From contig CP141130.1 in assembly GCA_035236585.1 (NCBI GenBank), positions 77,013,944-77,077,943 on the forward strand: DNA of 64,000 nucleotides, written 5' to 3'. Positions 46,530-58,700 of the stretch are shown here, in pieces; the stretch's first letter is position 1, and the number at the start of each line of letters is the position of its first letter. The DNA is from Warburgia ugandensis. Its lineage: Eukaryota > Streptophyta > Magnoliopsida > Canellales > Canellaceae. The position numbers were made by a program, and so were the translations under genes. The notes below the pieces were generated by a model. That model was not told where the DNA came from and did no database searches. It saw nothing but the letters and a program-made list of their open reading frames with translations.

Positions 46530-49064
46530 ATGGAGCAGCTGAATCGTCTCTGTTACATTTTACCAGCAGACCTTGATGAAATTCAACCGCCCAACAACAG
46601 CACAGAAAACAAAGTAGTAGCTTCAAACAAGAACAAGAAGAAGAAGAAGAAACATCACTGTTTTCGTCTTCGGATCCCCGGGTTTATCCGTCACCTCCGT
46701 GATTCGATATCGTTCTGTCTGTTGTATCCTCTTCCAGATGAGAATCATCATAACCGTCGGAATCACCGTCGGCAACAGCAACTGCAGGAGTTTCAGGACA
46801 TGGCTGGAATCTTAAATTCAGAGAAGGTGTATCGGGCCCATCCTCGGATTTTCAGTTATGCTGAACTGTACATCGGTTCCAATGGATTCAGTGAGGATGA
46901 GATCCTTGGGAGTGGTGGGTTCGGCCGAGTTTACAGGGCAGTGCTTCCTAGTGATGGCACCGTAGTTGCTGTGAAATGTGTTGCTAACAAGGGGGAGGAA
47001 TTCGAAAAGACTTTTGCGGCGGAACTTGTTGCTGTGGCTCAACTGCGGCACCGGAATTTGGTCCGGTTGAGAGGATGGTGTGTTCATGAAGATCAGCTGC
47101 TGCTTGTGTACGACTACATGCCCAACCGCAGCCTTGATCGAATTCTCTTCCGCCGTGGAAATGAAGGTGGTAAATATGTTTCTCTTGATTGGGAACGCCG
47201 ACAATCCATAGTCTATGGCCTGGCTGCCGCTCTGTTCTATCTCCACGAGCAACTGGAGACACAGATCATTCATCGCGATGTTAAGACCAGTAACGTCATG
47301 CTTGATTCTAACTACAATGCACGACTTGGAGATTTTGGGTTAGCCAGATGGCTAGAACATGAGCTTGAATTCCCTGAGGCAGTATCCCGGGCATCGTCCC
47401 AATCATCTGTTTCGCGGACGGAGAATTATCAGTTCCGACTGGCAAATACAAGTAGAATTGGTGGCACAATTGGATACTTACCACCGGAGAGCTTTCAGAG
47501 GCGGAGCACCACAACGGCAAAATCAGATGTCTTCAGCTTTGGAATTGTTGTGCTGGAGGTGGCATCTGGTAGGAGAGCTGTTGACCTGACTTACCCAGAT
47601 GAGCAGATTATTCTGGTTGACTGGGTCCGACGGCTGTCTGATGAAGGGAAGTTCTTGCAGGCTGGTGATAATCGCCTCCCAGATGGATCTTACCATCTTT
47701 CCGACATGCAGCGTTTAATCCATCTCGGTCTTCTTTGCTCGCTCAACAATCCTCAATCCCGTCCAACCATGAAATGGGTCATGGAAACACTTTCGTGCAA
47801 TTTCGCAGGCGAATTGCCGGCACTGCCATCTTTTCAAGCACATCCTCTTTACATCTCCTTTTCCTCCCCCACTAACACCACGACCAACAGCAACACCACA
47901 TCAGCTACTGGTAGTTCATCTAGCTATGTCAGTGCAAACGGCAATACCATGTTTCTCACAGCCACTGATGAAAGCAACAATGATAGTGGTTCTAGTGACA
48001 ACCATCGCCACAAGCCAACAACTTTTCCATCTGTTGACACCCCACGGGAAATATCATTCAAGGAACTCGTTGCTGCTACAAACAACTTTTCAGAATCTCA
48101 GCTAGTTGCGGAGATAGACTTCGGTTCTGCTTACCATGGTTACCTTGAAAACCATCAGCGTGTGATAGTGAAGCGGCTCGGAATGAAGACGTGTCCTGCA
48201 CTTCGAGCAAGATTTTCTGATGAGCTCAGAAACATTGGAAGTCTGCGCCATCGGAACCTGGTACAGCTTCGCGGGTGGTGCACTGAGCATGGTGAGATGC
48301 TCGTCGTCTATGATTACTTGTCACACCGCTCTCTTAGCCACCTTCTGTTTAATCATCATCCCTGTGACAAGAATGGCCGGAAATACCCTGTTTTACAGTG
48401 GAGACAGCGGTATAACATAATCAAATCACTTGCCTCAGCCATTCTCTATCTCCATGAGGAATGGGATGAGCAGGTGATTCATAGGAATATTACATCTTCA
48501 GCTATCTTCCTCGATGCGGACATGAATCCGCGGCTCGGTTCTTTTGCGCTTGCTGAATTTCTAACACGAAATTCACATGGTCATCATACAGCCACTCGTG
48601 GAGCTCCTCAGGGGATCTTTGGCTACATGGCACCGGAGTATATGGGTTCTGGTGAGGCAACGGCCATGGCCGATGTTTATAGCTTTGGTGTGGTGGTACT
48701 GGAGGTGGTGAGTGGACGGAGGGCAGTTGATCTCCGATGGCCTGAGGTGTTGCTGGTAAAGAAAATTCATGAATTTCACGCGAGGAGAAGGCCTCTAGTG
48801 GGGCTGGTTGATAGTAGATTAGATGGGCATTATGATAGCCGGGAGCTGCTGAGGCTGGTGAAATTGGGTGTGGCTTGCATACATTCAGATCCAGAGTCAA
48901 GACCAAGTATGAGGCAGATAATCAGTGTACTTGATGGAAATGATGACTGCCTGATTCCAGTGGCATCAAGAGGTAGGAGAGAGGAGAAATGCGAGGAGTG
49001 GGAAAGCAGAAATGCTGCTTCTTTGTCCTTGATCAAGAGAATTCAAGCCCTCGGTGTCCACTAA
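46530..49064 (+). CDS. LECRKS2: Tandem-kinase receptor-like protein kinase, LecRK-S.2 type
   Basis: An intronless frame of 844 codons, matching in length and layout Arabidopsis receptor-like protein kinase S.2 (At2g32800). The ATG at 46530 (ACCATGG context) is preferred to the upstream in-frame GTG. The N-terminus is Lys-rich (about 36-42), with no lectin domain and no clear signal peptide. Kinase 1 (about 108-415) is complete: GSGGFGRVY at 127, VAVK lysine 149, HRDVKTSN at 248, DFG at 268, and PPES in the APE position. A Ser/Thr/Asn-rich linker covers about 430-500. Kinase 2 (about 508-805) keeps VIVK and APE. Its glycine loop is lost, HRD is HRN and DFG is GSF, so it is probably a pseudokinase. 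Despite the name it probably acts inside the cell as a Ser/Thr kinase whose second domain regulates or scaffolds. It converges on the EF-hand gene, with 772 bp between stop codons. Confidence 0.94.
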   Translation: MEQLNRLCYILPADLDEIQPPNNSTENKVVASNKNKKKKKKHHCFRLRIPGFIRHLRDSISFCLLYPLPDENHHNRRNHRRQQQLQEFQDMAGILNSEKVYRAHPRIFSYAELYIGSNGFSEDEILGSGGFGRVYRAVLPSDGTVVAVKCVANKGEEFEKTFAAELVAVAQLRHRNLVRLRGWCVHEDQLLLVYDYMPNRSLDRILFRRGNEGGKYVSLDWERRQSIVYGLAAALFYLHEQLETQIIHRDVKTSNVMLDSNYNARLGDFGLARWLEHELEFPEAVSRASSQSSVSRTENYQFRLANTSRIGGTIGYLPPESFQRRSTTTAKSDVFSFGIVVLEVASGRRAVDLTYPDEQIILVDWVRRLSDEGKFLQAGDNRLPDGSYHLSDMQRLIHLGLLCSLNNPQSRPTMKWVMETLSCNFAGELPALPSFQAHPLYISFSSPTNTTTNSNTTSATGSSSSYVSANGNTMFLTATDESNNDSGSSDNHRHKPTTFPSVDTPREISFKELVAATNNFSESQLVAEIDFGSAYHGYLENHQRVIVKRLGMKTCPALRARFSDELRNIGSLRHRNLVQLRGWCTEHGEMLVVYDYLSHRSLSHLLFNHHPCDKNGRKYPVLQWRQRYNIIKSLASAILYLHEEWDEQVIHRNITSSAIFLDADMNPRLGSFALAEFLTRNSHGHHTATRGAPQGIFGYMAPEYMGSGEATAMADVYSFGVVVLEVVSGRRAVDLRWPEVLLVKKIHEFHARRRPLVGLVDSRLDGHYDSRELLRLVKLGVACIHSDPESRPSMRQIISVLDGNDDCLIPVASRGRREEKCEEWESRNAASLSLIKRIQALGVH

Positions 49065-49836
49065 TCTATAGACAAAGATAGATAAGGAGATCGGTGTTTT
49101 CTTTTTCGTTCATTTGTATATTGTTTGCAGGTATTATCTAGCGTAAATGGAGAAGAGAGGATGTACTTTGATCTGCACCTTTTGTCAGCAATTTTTTATA
49201 CTGCTTACTCTGCATCAGTCCCGAGGATCTTATATTCATATTGGAAAGATGAAAATACTTGAGTTAGTTCAGCTTTCTAAAACCTTTAAGTTCCTGAAGA
49301 TGGAACAGCAATCTGAAACAGTACTTGTAAAGACCAGCTGTGCTCTAATGTGGAAAGGATCAGCATATGCATAAACAAAGGTGGACTTGGGTCCATCGTC
49401 GGACAACCAACCTATTCAGCTGGGCTGCAATGGGAAAACCTTTCCATTTGGTTCATAAACATGAAAAGAGCTAATGCACGAACTTCTACCCATGAACCAA
49501 TATGTACACAACTGAGTAAACTCAAAATACTACAGGACATGGGTAATACTGCTTCAATTGGATGATGTAAATAAGTGATCTATCAAGAAGGCTGAAAAAT
49601 GCCTAATCTAAAGCGATTGCATGTTAGTTCCACTGAACAAAACATGGGTTGTACAGCAAACATAGGATCATGACCATTAGTCTCAGCTAGCTTTAAAAAC
49701 CCAAACTTCAACAATAACAGGAACATATGCAGGAGAGGTAGATCAAAAGTGACAGTGTTTGCTGTCAAACAACTTCATGTGATAACTTGCATCATCTGTC
49801 GATCTGGGCCCGAGGTATTCTACAACTGTCATATCA

Positions 49837-50913
49837 CTAGTCCATTATTGGAATTTCCCTTTCATCGTCATCGTCAAATCCCACCCAATCTATAAAGGTG
49901 AAAAGGAACTCCTTGAAACTGATTTTGCCGCTCTTAGTTGAGTCCATTTCTTCTGCATTTGTTTAGACAGAATAAAGTTGTTAAAACAATATCCACTATA
50001 AGCAGATACACTCATGCACATATATAAGGGAAGAGAGAGAGAGAGAGAGAGAGAACTGAATCTTCTTCTGCTAACATGCCCAGGAGACTTCTCCCAAGGA
50101 GAATTATCATTGAGTGCCTGGAAGACATCTTTCTTGTTCAGTTTGCCATCCTTGTTTTTATCTAGAAACAAGAATGCTTCAACTATTGTGTCAAAAGTCG
50201 ATTCAAGCTGTGGTGATCCCATTCTTGATGTCTGAATCAAATCAAAGTTGTTTCAGGAATCCAATATGTACCTGAATTGCAAATGATTTACTCTATACAC
50301 AGGATCAAGAAAATGGACAGAGTATTCAAGCATGTTGTGGATACAACATTAGAAGCAGATGTCGGCTTCATCAGAAGATAAATAAGGCAGAGAAGAACGA
50401 TGAACTCGTTGAATTGTATTCCTTCATTTCCATCCACATCACAGCAACTGTAAATATCAGCTATTTCTTTCTCCGTTAGATGAACTTGCAGTTTCTGCAA
50501 GCATTCCTTCAGTTCTTCGCAGTCAATAGTTCCATTTGAGTCCTCATCTGCAATTAAATGGTAAGTGAATGATGAGCAGATGAACCTGTAAATGTTTCTT
50601 AACACTGTAAAACATGATCAGATCTAATCCTTAACATGCATGCACATTCTTCAACATACTGCATATTGAAATTAAATAAGGACTAGGCTCGTCAAAAAAT
50701 CTCAAACTTACCATATTCTTCAAAAACACTCCTGATGTTCCTCAGCCCTTCTCTGAATATAGGGAACTTCATGATTATGCTGTTAATTGATTTAAAGGAT
50801 TGTTGTCCAGATGCAGCTTTCTGTTTAATAGCTTCCACCAGTTTCCTTTCAAGCTTTGGGTCCAACCTCTTGTGCTTATTTTGTTCATTGCATGAACATA
50901 GGATGCCTCCCAT
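49837..50913 (-). CDS. CML21: EF-hand calcium-binding protein, CML21-like
   Basis: Four exons join in frame: 50913-50712, 50547-50345, 50231-50057 and 49952-49837, giving 231 codons. Four EF-hand loops are visible: DEDSNGTIDCEE, DVDGNEGIQFNE, DKNKDGKLNKKD (Asp in place of the last Glu) and DSTKSGKISFKE. The N-terminus MGGILCSC fits N-myristoylation at Gly2 plus nearby cysteine acylation, so membrane attachment is likely. The tail is acidic (GFDDDDE). The overall match is to Arabidopsis CML21 (At4g26470). The role is a presumed calcium sensor; targets are unknown. Donor sites of introns 2 (GTATCC) and 3 (GTTCTC) are weak but phase-consistent. Intron 3 starts directly with a (TC)n run. A 5'-leader intron ending near 50959 (CTTCAG) is possible. 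No disabling change seen. Confidence 0.9.
50036..50055. repeat. (GA)n microsatellite at the intron 3 donor of the EF-hand gene
   Basis: About ten GA units on the plus strand (TC on the gene strand). They begin within 3 nt of the exon 3/intron 3 boundary at 50057/50056. Confidence 0.95.
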
Positions 50914-51387
50914 TTTCTCAGAGAAGAATTATTTCAATGTGACATAGGTGAAATGTACCTGAAGGAGGATAGAAGAATGAACTAGAACAGTCAAAAGACC
51001 TCATAGAGAAACCTATATACAAGATTGTACTAGAGAATTTTGGCTGGATGAAACTGAAACCTGACCAATGGTTAGTGCAGTAAATCATGTCTCCAGTCAT
51101 TCAATTCGACTGACTGAATTATTGCACAAAACCCAATCCATTTAGATAACTGGATTAAGAAATTAAGCAAAGCAAAAAGATTCCGGCAACAAACATTACA
51201 TCTGGTGCATATGCTAATCCATAAAAGCAGGCAACTTCAGTAGTTACAAAGCAAAGCTTTACAAAGAAGAAAAGTAGACAGCATTAGCATAAGCTGTATA
51301 AAATGAAAAAGTTAACATCACTACAATAGACATCTGAAACATCCTTTTTCTCCATCAAGTATTCTTCAAGATGCTTAAAATTATCTA

Positions 51388-51567
51388 AAGGGCAGCCTTG
51401 GTGCACAAAGCTCCTGCCTATGTGGGGTCCGGGGAAGGGGCGGGCCACAATGGCCTAAAGTAGGTAGCCTTACCTTACATTTTTGCAAGAGGCTGATTCT
51501 ATGCCTTGAACCCGTGACCTCAAGGTCACATGACGACAACTTTTACCGTTGCGCCCAGGCTCCCCTT
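51388..51567 (-). mobile_element. Full-length Au SINE with perfect 11-bp target duplication
   Basis: Near-consensus copy from AAGGGCAGCCTTGGTGCAC to GCGCCCAGGCTCCCCTT. AAAATTATCTA is repeated exactly at 51377-51387 and 51569-51579. It lies between the EF-hand gene and the RTE-like LINE remnant. Confidence 0.92.
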
Positions 51568-51639
51568 CAAAATTATCTACTAATTAAAATTTAAGGCGCT
51601 TCAAAGTTCATGCCTGATAGGTCAACCAAGGAAGCTGTT

Positions 51640-52745
51640 TTCCTACTTAACAATTGCTAAAAAGTATAGAGAGAAGAGGAAGGACCTCCACATGGTCTTT
51701 ATTGACTTTTTATAATAAAAAAAATAAAAAAAACTTGATAGGGTCCCCAAAGAGTTAATTTGGTGGGTGTTGAGGGACAAGGGGATTTTACGGGAGTATA
51801 TAGACATAATTAAGGATATGTATGAGGGAGTGGCAACAAATCTTAGGACCACTAGTGAAGAGAACGGTGATTTCCTATCACTAGAGGATTGCACCAAGAA
51901 TTGGCATTGAGCCCATACCTTTTCATATTGGTTATGAATGTGTTAAAAAAACATCTACATGAGGAGATTCCATGGTGCATGTTATTTCCCAATAATATAA
52001 TTTTGATTGATAAGGCAAAGGAGGGCATAAACACAAAGTTAGAGTTATGGAGAGCTGCAGTAGAATCTAAAAGATTTAAAATTAGCCGAACTAAAACAAA
52101 GTATATGGAATGCAATTTTAGCAAGAAGAGGACCAGGAGTGGAGCACCAATAAAGATTGATAACAAGAAGTCCCCTTGAAAGACCACTTTCGATACTTGG
52201 AATCGATAATTCATGAGAGTGGAGAGATTGAGAGGGAGGTTACCTAGAAAATCTATGTGGGTTGGAACAAATGGAGATGCATTGCTAGAGTTTTGTGTGA
52301 TTGGAGGGGGCCACTCAAATTGAAAGGAAAATTCTATAGGATGGCTTTGGCCATGCTCTATCAATCACAGTGTTGGACAGTTAAGGAACAACATGTACAT
52401 ATGATGAGCGTAGCAAAAATGAGGATGTTGAAATGGATGAGTGGCAAGACAATAAAGGATAGAATTAGAAATGAAAACATTAGACGAAACTTAGGAGTAG
52501 CACCAAAAGGTAACAAGATAAGGGAGATTAGACTTATATGGTTTGGATATGTCCAAAAGAAACTGAAAACAGCACTGGTTATGAGTGAGGCAATCCAATT
52601 CCAAAGTTCTAAAAGGGCAAGGGAAAGGCCCAAAAGAATCTAGATAGAACTGAGAAAAGATTTAAAAACTTTGAGGCTAAATGAAGACATGATACGTTAT
52701 AGAGGGGAATGGAGGAATAAGATTCAGTTGGGCAATCCCTAATCG
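51640..52745 (+). pseudogene. RTE-like LINE reverse transcriptase, dead
   Basis: Collinear with the C-terminal half of the common plant RTE-type LINE polyprotein. It shows IIKDMYEGVATNLRT, then GLHQELALSPYLFILVMNVL (family GLHQGSALSPFLF). In CMLFPNNIILID the catalytic FADD is FPNN. Further on are ESKRFKISRTKTKYMECNFS, LKGKFYRMALAMLYQSQCWT, VAKMRMLKWMSGKTIKDRIR and IREIRLIWFGYVQKK. Frame changes occur near 52175 and elsewhere. The endonuclease half is absent. It cannot encode active reverse transcriptase. Confidence 0.88.
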
Positions 52746-55700
52746 GGATAAGGTCTTGATGATGATGAGGCTTCAAAGTTCAAACCCATCCTCAAATTTA
52801 CTTGTCTCCAGGTGGGAGCTACTAACCAAGGACATACTAGAAAAGAAAGAGAAGTTTACCTATCCGAAATTAAGAATTTTATTCAAAACATGGGCAGCAT
52901 GACCAGACATAATGCTGCCTCTATAATTCCATCAACAAGCACAGAAAACCTAAAACTGATTTGATCTTAAGTTAGCTTTGGAGAGATCCAAATATCCATG
53001 TACCATCGAACCACAGCATTATAGCAACACATTAATAGGAACCTATCAACCATTACCAGGGGCAGGGATCATTTAAACTTCAGTAAGAAAACCGTGTCAA
53101 CAGAAAAAAAAAAAAAAAAAATGAAAAAAGGGAAAGTGCACAAAAAGAACAATAGAGGACAAATGAGTTAGATTTTTTATTCCCTTATTCCCTATTATAT
53201 CTACAAACATAGCTTGAAGGTAAAGCAAAATGCATCAGTTACTAGAATGTCACATACGATGTACTACATCCACAAACTTCAATCTCCTTCATGCACAGTT
53301 ATGCATACGTGAATGCTCCAACTGCTAAAGTTGCTAGAAGTTTTGAAGCCTTCAAGATTTTATGTGAATTACCTGTCATTTAAATGTTTCTTTCCATAGG
53401 TGGCAGCAAAAATAAGTGATTTCCACAGAACACTGATATATTTTCATGATCTTCCTCCAAAGTTAATAGAACATTCCTATTTCCTTTTAAACATAGAGAA
53501 AGTCGATGATTCTCTTTTCCCAGAGTCAGCCTAGTACACGAACATGGCCATTTTTTAAAACTAGAATTAAAACAAGGTAGTAAACAAAGAACAAAACAGT
53601 CATCCTTTTTCAAACTTCATGATGCATTTCCAATAGATAGAGCTTTCCCAAGTACACAACTGAGATTGATTATCTGTGGTAACTTCATGCAGTTGTTATT
53701 CAACTCTTCTTACTGCTACTACTGCTACTTTTGTTATTCTTTTCTTCTCTATGACATGATATTAGAGAGATCCAGATTCCAGGCAACTTTTGCCTTTTCT
53801 TCACTATTAAGTCAAAAGCCATATGGGTGAGGGGAACAAATAGCCTGATGAGTAAGGATAACTTCCATTTGATATGAATGCAATGACTAGACTATAGAAT
53901 ATCTTATTTTGAAGAGATCTATGCTTTATCTGTATTAGTTCTCTGAAATTCAGGATAACAGATCCACAGAATTTTCAACCTGTCTTCCTGCTGGGGAGAT
54001 TTTTAAAAGGTGTACCTAGTAGGAAGCAATCATTTTGTTTTCCCCCTTTTTATGGAAAATCCATTAGAAATGGGTTTGTTTTGACTCGCATTGAATTTAA
54101 TGATATGGATGCACATTTTGACTGTACACGAAGGCTTATTTTTAATCAAGCATCATTAAAAAGCTCTGGAAACCTCTAAAGTGTAGTGTTGAATGTTTCC
54201 TTCTGCTTAAAGTTGGAATTATGTCTGAATACTTAACATCTAGTATGTCATTTGACAAGTTCAAACACATACTAGATCATTAGTTGTACCACCATGGCTT
54301 CCGGATGACAACCGTCAAACCAGATAGGTCGAACTACCTTGAACTGTCACAGTCATCAAATTATTCATAAACAACAGATCTAACAGGTTATTTAAATGGA
54401 CAGACAAAGAAGCAAAGGACTCTCTTTGTCCATCAGAGCCAGATAGGAATCTCTCTATGCTCATGTGACCTCAGACTCATGGTCGAACTGTTGGGAACAA
54501 ATCTGGTAATCTGCTTCGGCCACTACTAATGGAATTTTACTATTGACGTAAATATACCGAGATCATGAGAGCAAAGATAAATAAGGTTATGCCTCTTCTC
54601 AGTGACAGGTGTCTTTTTTCACGAAGCTATTTCTTTCCATCCTTTGCACCATCAAAAACCAAAACTAACTTAGAAGGGGTTCCCCGGCTCCAATAGTGGG
54701 TGAAAGCTACAAGAAGGAAATTTAAGACTACCATATCTACCTATTAGAAACTTCTAGTTTACTAGTCTTGATGTAAATAATCTTAAAATTGTCACATATG
54801 TTTTTCAGATTTTCTTCTATTATCTGCAGTAATACATTATACAGGCATATTTCACATAGCATTTAAAAGACGGTTATCTTTGTTTTACCCCAATCTAGTC
54901 ACTGACACATGCACCTGCATGTGTATATGTATGTGTATGTATTGGAGAGAGAGAGACGGGTGGGGGTTGGGAGAAGGGTCTAAGATAGTTTTGTGACAAA
55001 AGATTAGCAAAATAGATCTTTCTGGAAGATTCTGTACCTTTAGTAGTAGATATAGTAAAAGTCAGTTTTCTGTTGAAAAGAAAATCCCACCATTTTCCAG
55101 ATGCCCTCCTTTGTTTATGGTTGTGTAACCATAATTTACCTTCTTCCAGATTGCCTTCTGCCTTTTGGTATTTAAGAATCATGCCACCGTCTTTCATAAT
55201 TCCTCGAAACAAACTGCCAACTTTGGATATTTCCGACTATCCATACTAACAGATAAATGACTCCCCTAAGTTGGTCTGTCTTAGACCCAGGGAGTTCTCT
55301 TTATATATAGTATAAATGTTGCACACACAAGGGGGCATTTCTGTGACTTTGAAAATTTTAAGATCATCCACATGGAGAACAAAATACTTGCACATCTAAG
55401 AAGGATGGAAGAAAGTTCAAATTGAATCCATTGAAAGTAGCATATCCTCGTGACTATATCAACTAATTGAGGAAAGTAAAGAGGGCAGATAGAGCTATGC
55501 TCTTCTTGTAAACATTGTAACTGAAGGAGAGTTGATAAAAGATGAGCTCCCACACAAAATTTAAGAAAAATAATTTTCAGGACCATGATCTGAATGGATA
55601 GCCTAATGTGCTATCCCTTATGCGTAATATGCAATAAAGATGAGATATCATACATGGTTTGGCACTTCCTAATCAAGCAACCTACATATGAGCCTGAGGA

Positions 55701-58700
55701 AACACAAAGAACTGTACCAAGATTTATTATTACAAGGGATGGTAGATAGCATATGGAAGTGAATCAACACACCATTAACAAGACAACCATCAAGAACAGA
55801 TTTCCCTTGTTTGGAGAAGATGCAGAACCCTCTGTTCAGATCATATTCCAGAACAAACTAAGAATTGGATGTTAGCACATGTGTAGAATTGAGGGAAGAC
55901 CCAAAATACATTCAGCTCATCAGATGAACCAATACATCCGCAGAGTGAGACTACTTCACCTTACTGGTAAATTTGTTTTTGTTTATTCTTGATTATAGAC
56001 AAGATAGAAGAACATAATATTTATCACCATCTGGTTATGGAAATCAACTACCAACATAAAGGCATAAATGGATCCTTGGAAATTTGCTAAAATGATTGTG
56101 TGGCAAAGTCTTCCAAGTTCTATTTGGGTCAGCTTACAAGTTCTTACGAATCAGGGCAACATGTTTTTGGCCTGATGATGAGCAGACCTATGCTAACTAT
56201 CTTTCTAACATTCATGAAGAACCACATGTCAGAAGAAATGAACAGAAGGGTGTCAATTTGCATCAAAGATCAGAGAATACAAAGAAGCTGTCCAGCTTTT
56301 GGTGCATCTGCACAAGGAAATTGACCAACATTTTCATAACAAATTAGAAGCAACAAGGTGGGAATCATGGATGGTTTTGAAGTGCGTTTATGTAAACTTC
56401 CTTCTGCCCAAACTTTCTGTTGATATCAACATCAGACCTATCTCTAATGTTCCAATTTATATGTTGAGTTCATTATGAAGATCAACCTGTATGATTAAAA
56501 GAAGAGATGTAGTAAATTGAAAAGGAAGTTAACGATGAGACTAAAGATACCCTTAACACATGGACCAAGGAGACAAGCAAAACTTCTGCAAACTTTGCTT
56601 CAAAAATTGATGAACAAAGAACCAACAAAGACTACTTTGCAGTGTAGAACTTGAGTCGTATATCCAAGAGCAACTTGAATCCTGTCATCAAAGGGAATTT
56701 TCTTTTGCAACAGGAGTGGTTGATGCATTTCAAACTATATATAAAGAGGAGCTTAGCTTTGCTTATTATGCCATCATCATGGAATCAGCAGAAACCTTGC
56801 TGACTCAGAATGGAAAGCTATTCCTATATTCATCTTAATTGTTGGATAAATTTTATATGTGTTCTAGATAGTGTCAGTTGATTTAAAGATTAATCAATGC
56901 TTAGAAAGCTATACTTCTAATCTGACTGCAATCTAGCTAGAACAGAGGCATTGTTGGTCTGTTGGAGAGCTACAAGATGTTCAGGACAGAAGTTCTTACC
57001 TAGTAAACATTTTCAAGTCATAACAGGGACTACACATTCAATATAAGGGGATCTTGGGACTGGTTTTGTAACAATTAGCGATTTGATGTTTGGGCAATGA
57101 ACTTTTACCTTTCGCCTTTTTTCTATCATTTCTTTTCAAATTAGCACCATGTCATGCTCTCTATCTTGTTTTTTGTTGAGTTATGTGCTTGGCTATATTG
57201 ATTGAACCAGATATGAAAACTTATAATTGACATTTATTGTATTTGCACCAGCATGGATCTTTATTTCGTACAAGAAAGGAGAGCATTAAAACATAGGAAA
57301 ACATAAGCATAGATTTTTTAAATTTCTCTTTCTTTAACTGGGGTTTGTGTGCTAGCAGGTTGCTCTTTCGTCCCAGAAAGGAGAGCATTTCTCTTTCTTA
57401 AACTTCGGTTTGGGTGTTAGAAAAATCTTTTTGTATAGGAAGTGTGGAGAAAGGTTAAGAAGGAAGCCTGGAAATTATAGTTAGAGGGTTTTCACTCTAG
57501 ACTCTAGAGAGAATTCACACCATGTTTACCTTTGTTGAAAACAATGGAGAACAGGGGGAAATGGATGTGTATGCTTCCATATCTGACTGCCTTATAAGGG
57601 ATTCACACTGTAGCTTTGGCCACAAATCTAATTCCAATCTTGGGACACAGAGCGCAGAAAAAGTAGATTTTGCTGCAGAATTTTCCCATCTAAGAGGAAC
57701 CAAAGAGTAACTGCAACAGTTGTTTGCCTTGTCACTTTCCATCAAGATTGAAAGAGATCAACTAAACAGGTGAATTCAGAAAAGGAATGTGGATGGTTGA
57801 TATCTTGATCCAACATCAATGAATGTTTAGTGATCCTGATCCTGCCAAACCCTATCTGAGTTAACTAAAAGGAAGCAATGACCCTGCAATGCACACAGAG
57901 GCAAATTTAATATCTTTCTATTTTATATTTGCTGGCTTAAATTTTTGTAAGTTGTGTTATCTCATAGATTTAATGAAAAAACCATAGCTTTTCCTAATAT
58001 TTGCTTCCATCATGGAATTTTTTATAGTCAGTATCAGAATACTCAAAAGATTAATGCAATCAAATGGTCCCTCCACAATTTGTCAATATCAGCATATGAA
58101 CAAAGACAAGCTCTAGTACATAATCATATATACATCAAGTCACTTGCTTTTGTTGAACAAGATAGTTGACCAAAGTCTGCAGATTGAATAGGAAACATGG
58201 AAAGGAAATGCATTTCGGATGAGATTATTGAACTGATACTAAAATACCAAACAAAGATAAGACCATTCTAGGGAGCACAGTGCGATTGTTCACTTCCAGT
58301 CCAAACAAAAAAGAAAAGAGAAAAAGAACGGAAACCCAATTGTCATTTCTATCACAACTTATCAAATTGCTATCTTATCAACAAATCTCCAACCAAAATG
58401 TAACTGGGTCGCAAACAGGATACTGGATTTGTACGAGTCTAAAACAGGAGATAAAATGCAATTGTAGAAATTACAAAACCAAAGCTACCAAGAGCAAGAA
58501 ATTTAGTAAATGGTGATGTGGGTTAGAGGTAGAACTCACAAGATGCTGATTACATTATTGGTGTGAACAAATCCACAGAAGAAGAAGAGAGAAGCTCCAG
58601 CTTTTAAACCAGTAAAAGGTCGATAAGGTTGTTTTGTTCTTCTGGGGTGCGGAGAAAGGAATAAAGAAGAATGCATTCAAGCATGCACCTACCCACCCAA

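Noticed and set aside
48502-48906. 134-codon frame antisense to the kinase gene
   Set aside because: Shadow of the conserved kinase 2 coding strand.
51852-52364. 170-codon minus-strand frame
   Set aside because: Lies opposite the RTE-like LINE remnant, whose plus strand carries the clear motifs.
53380-57745. Several 60-105-codon frames between the LINE and the organelle-like segment
   Set aside because: No conserved motifs, codon pattern or consistent splice sites.
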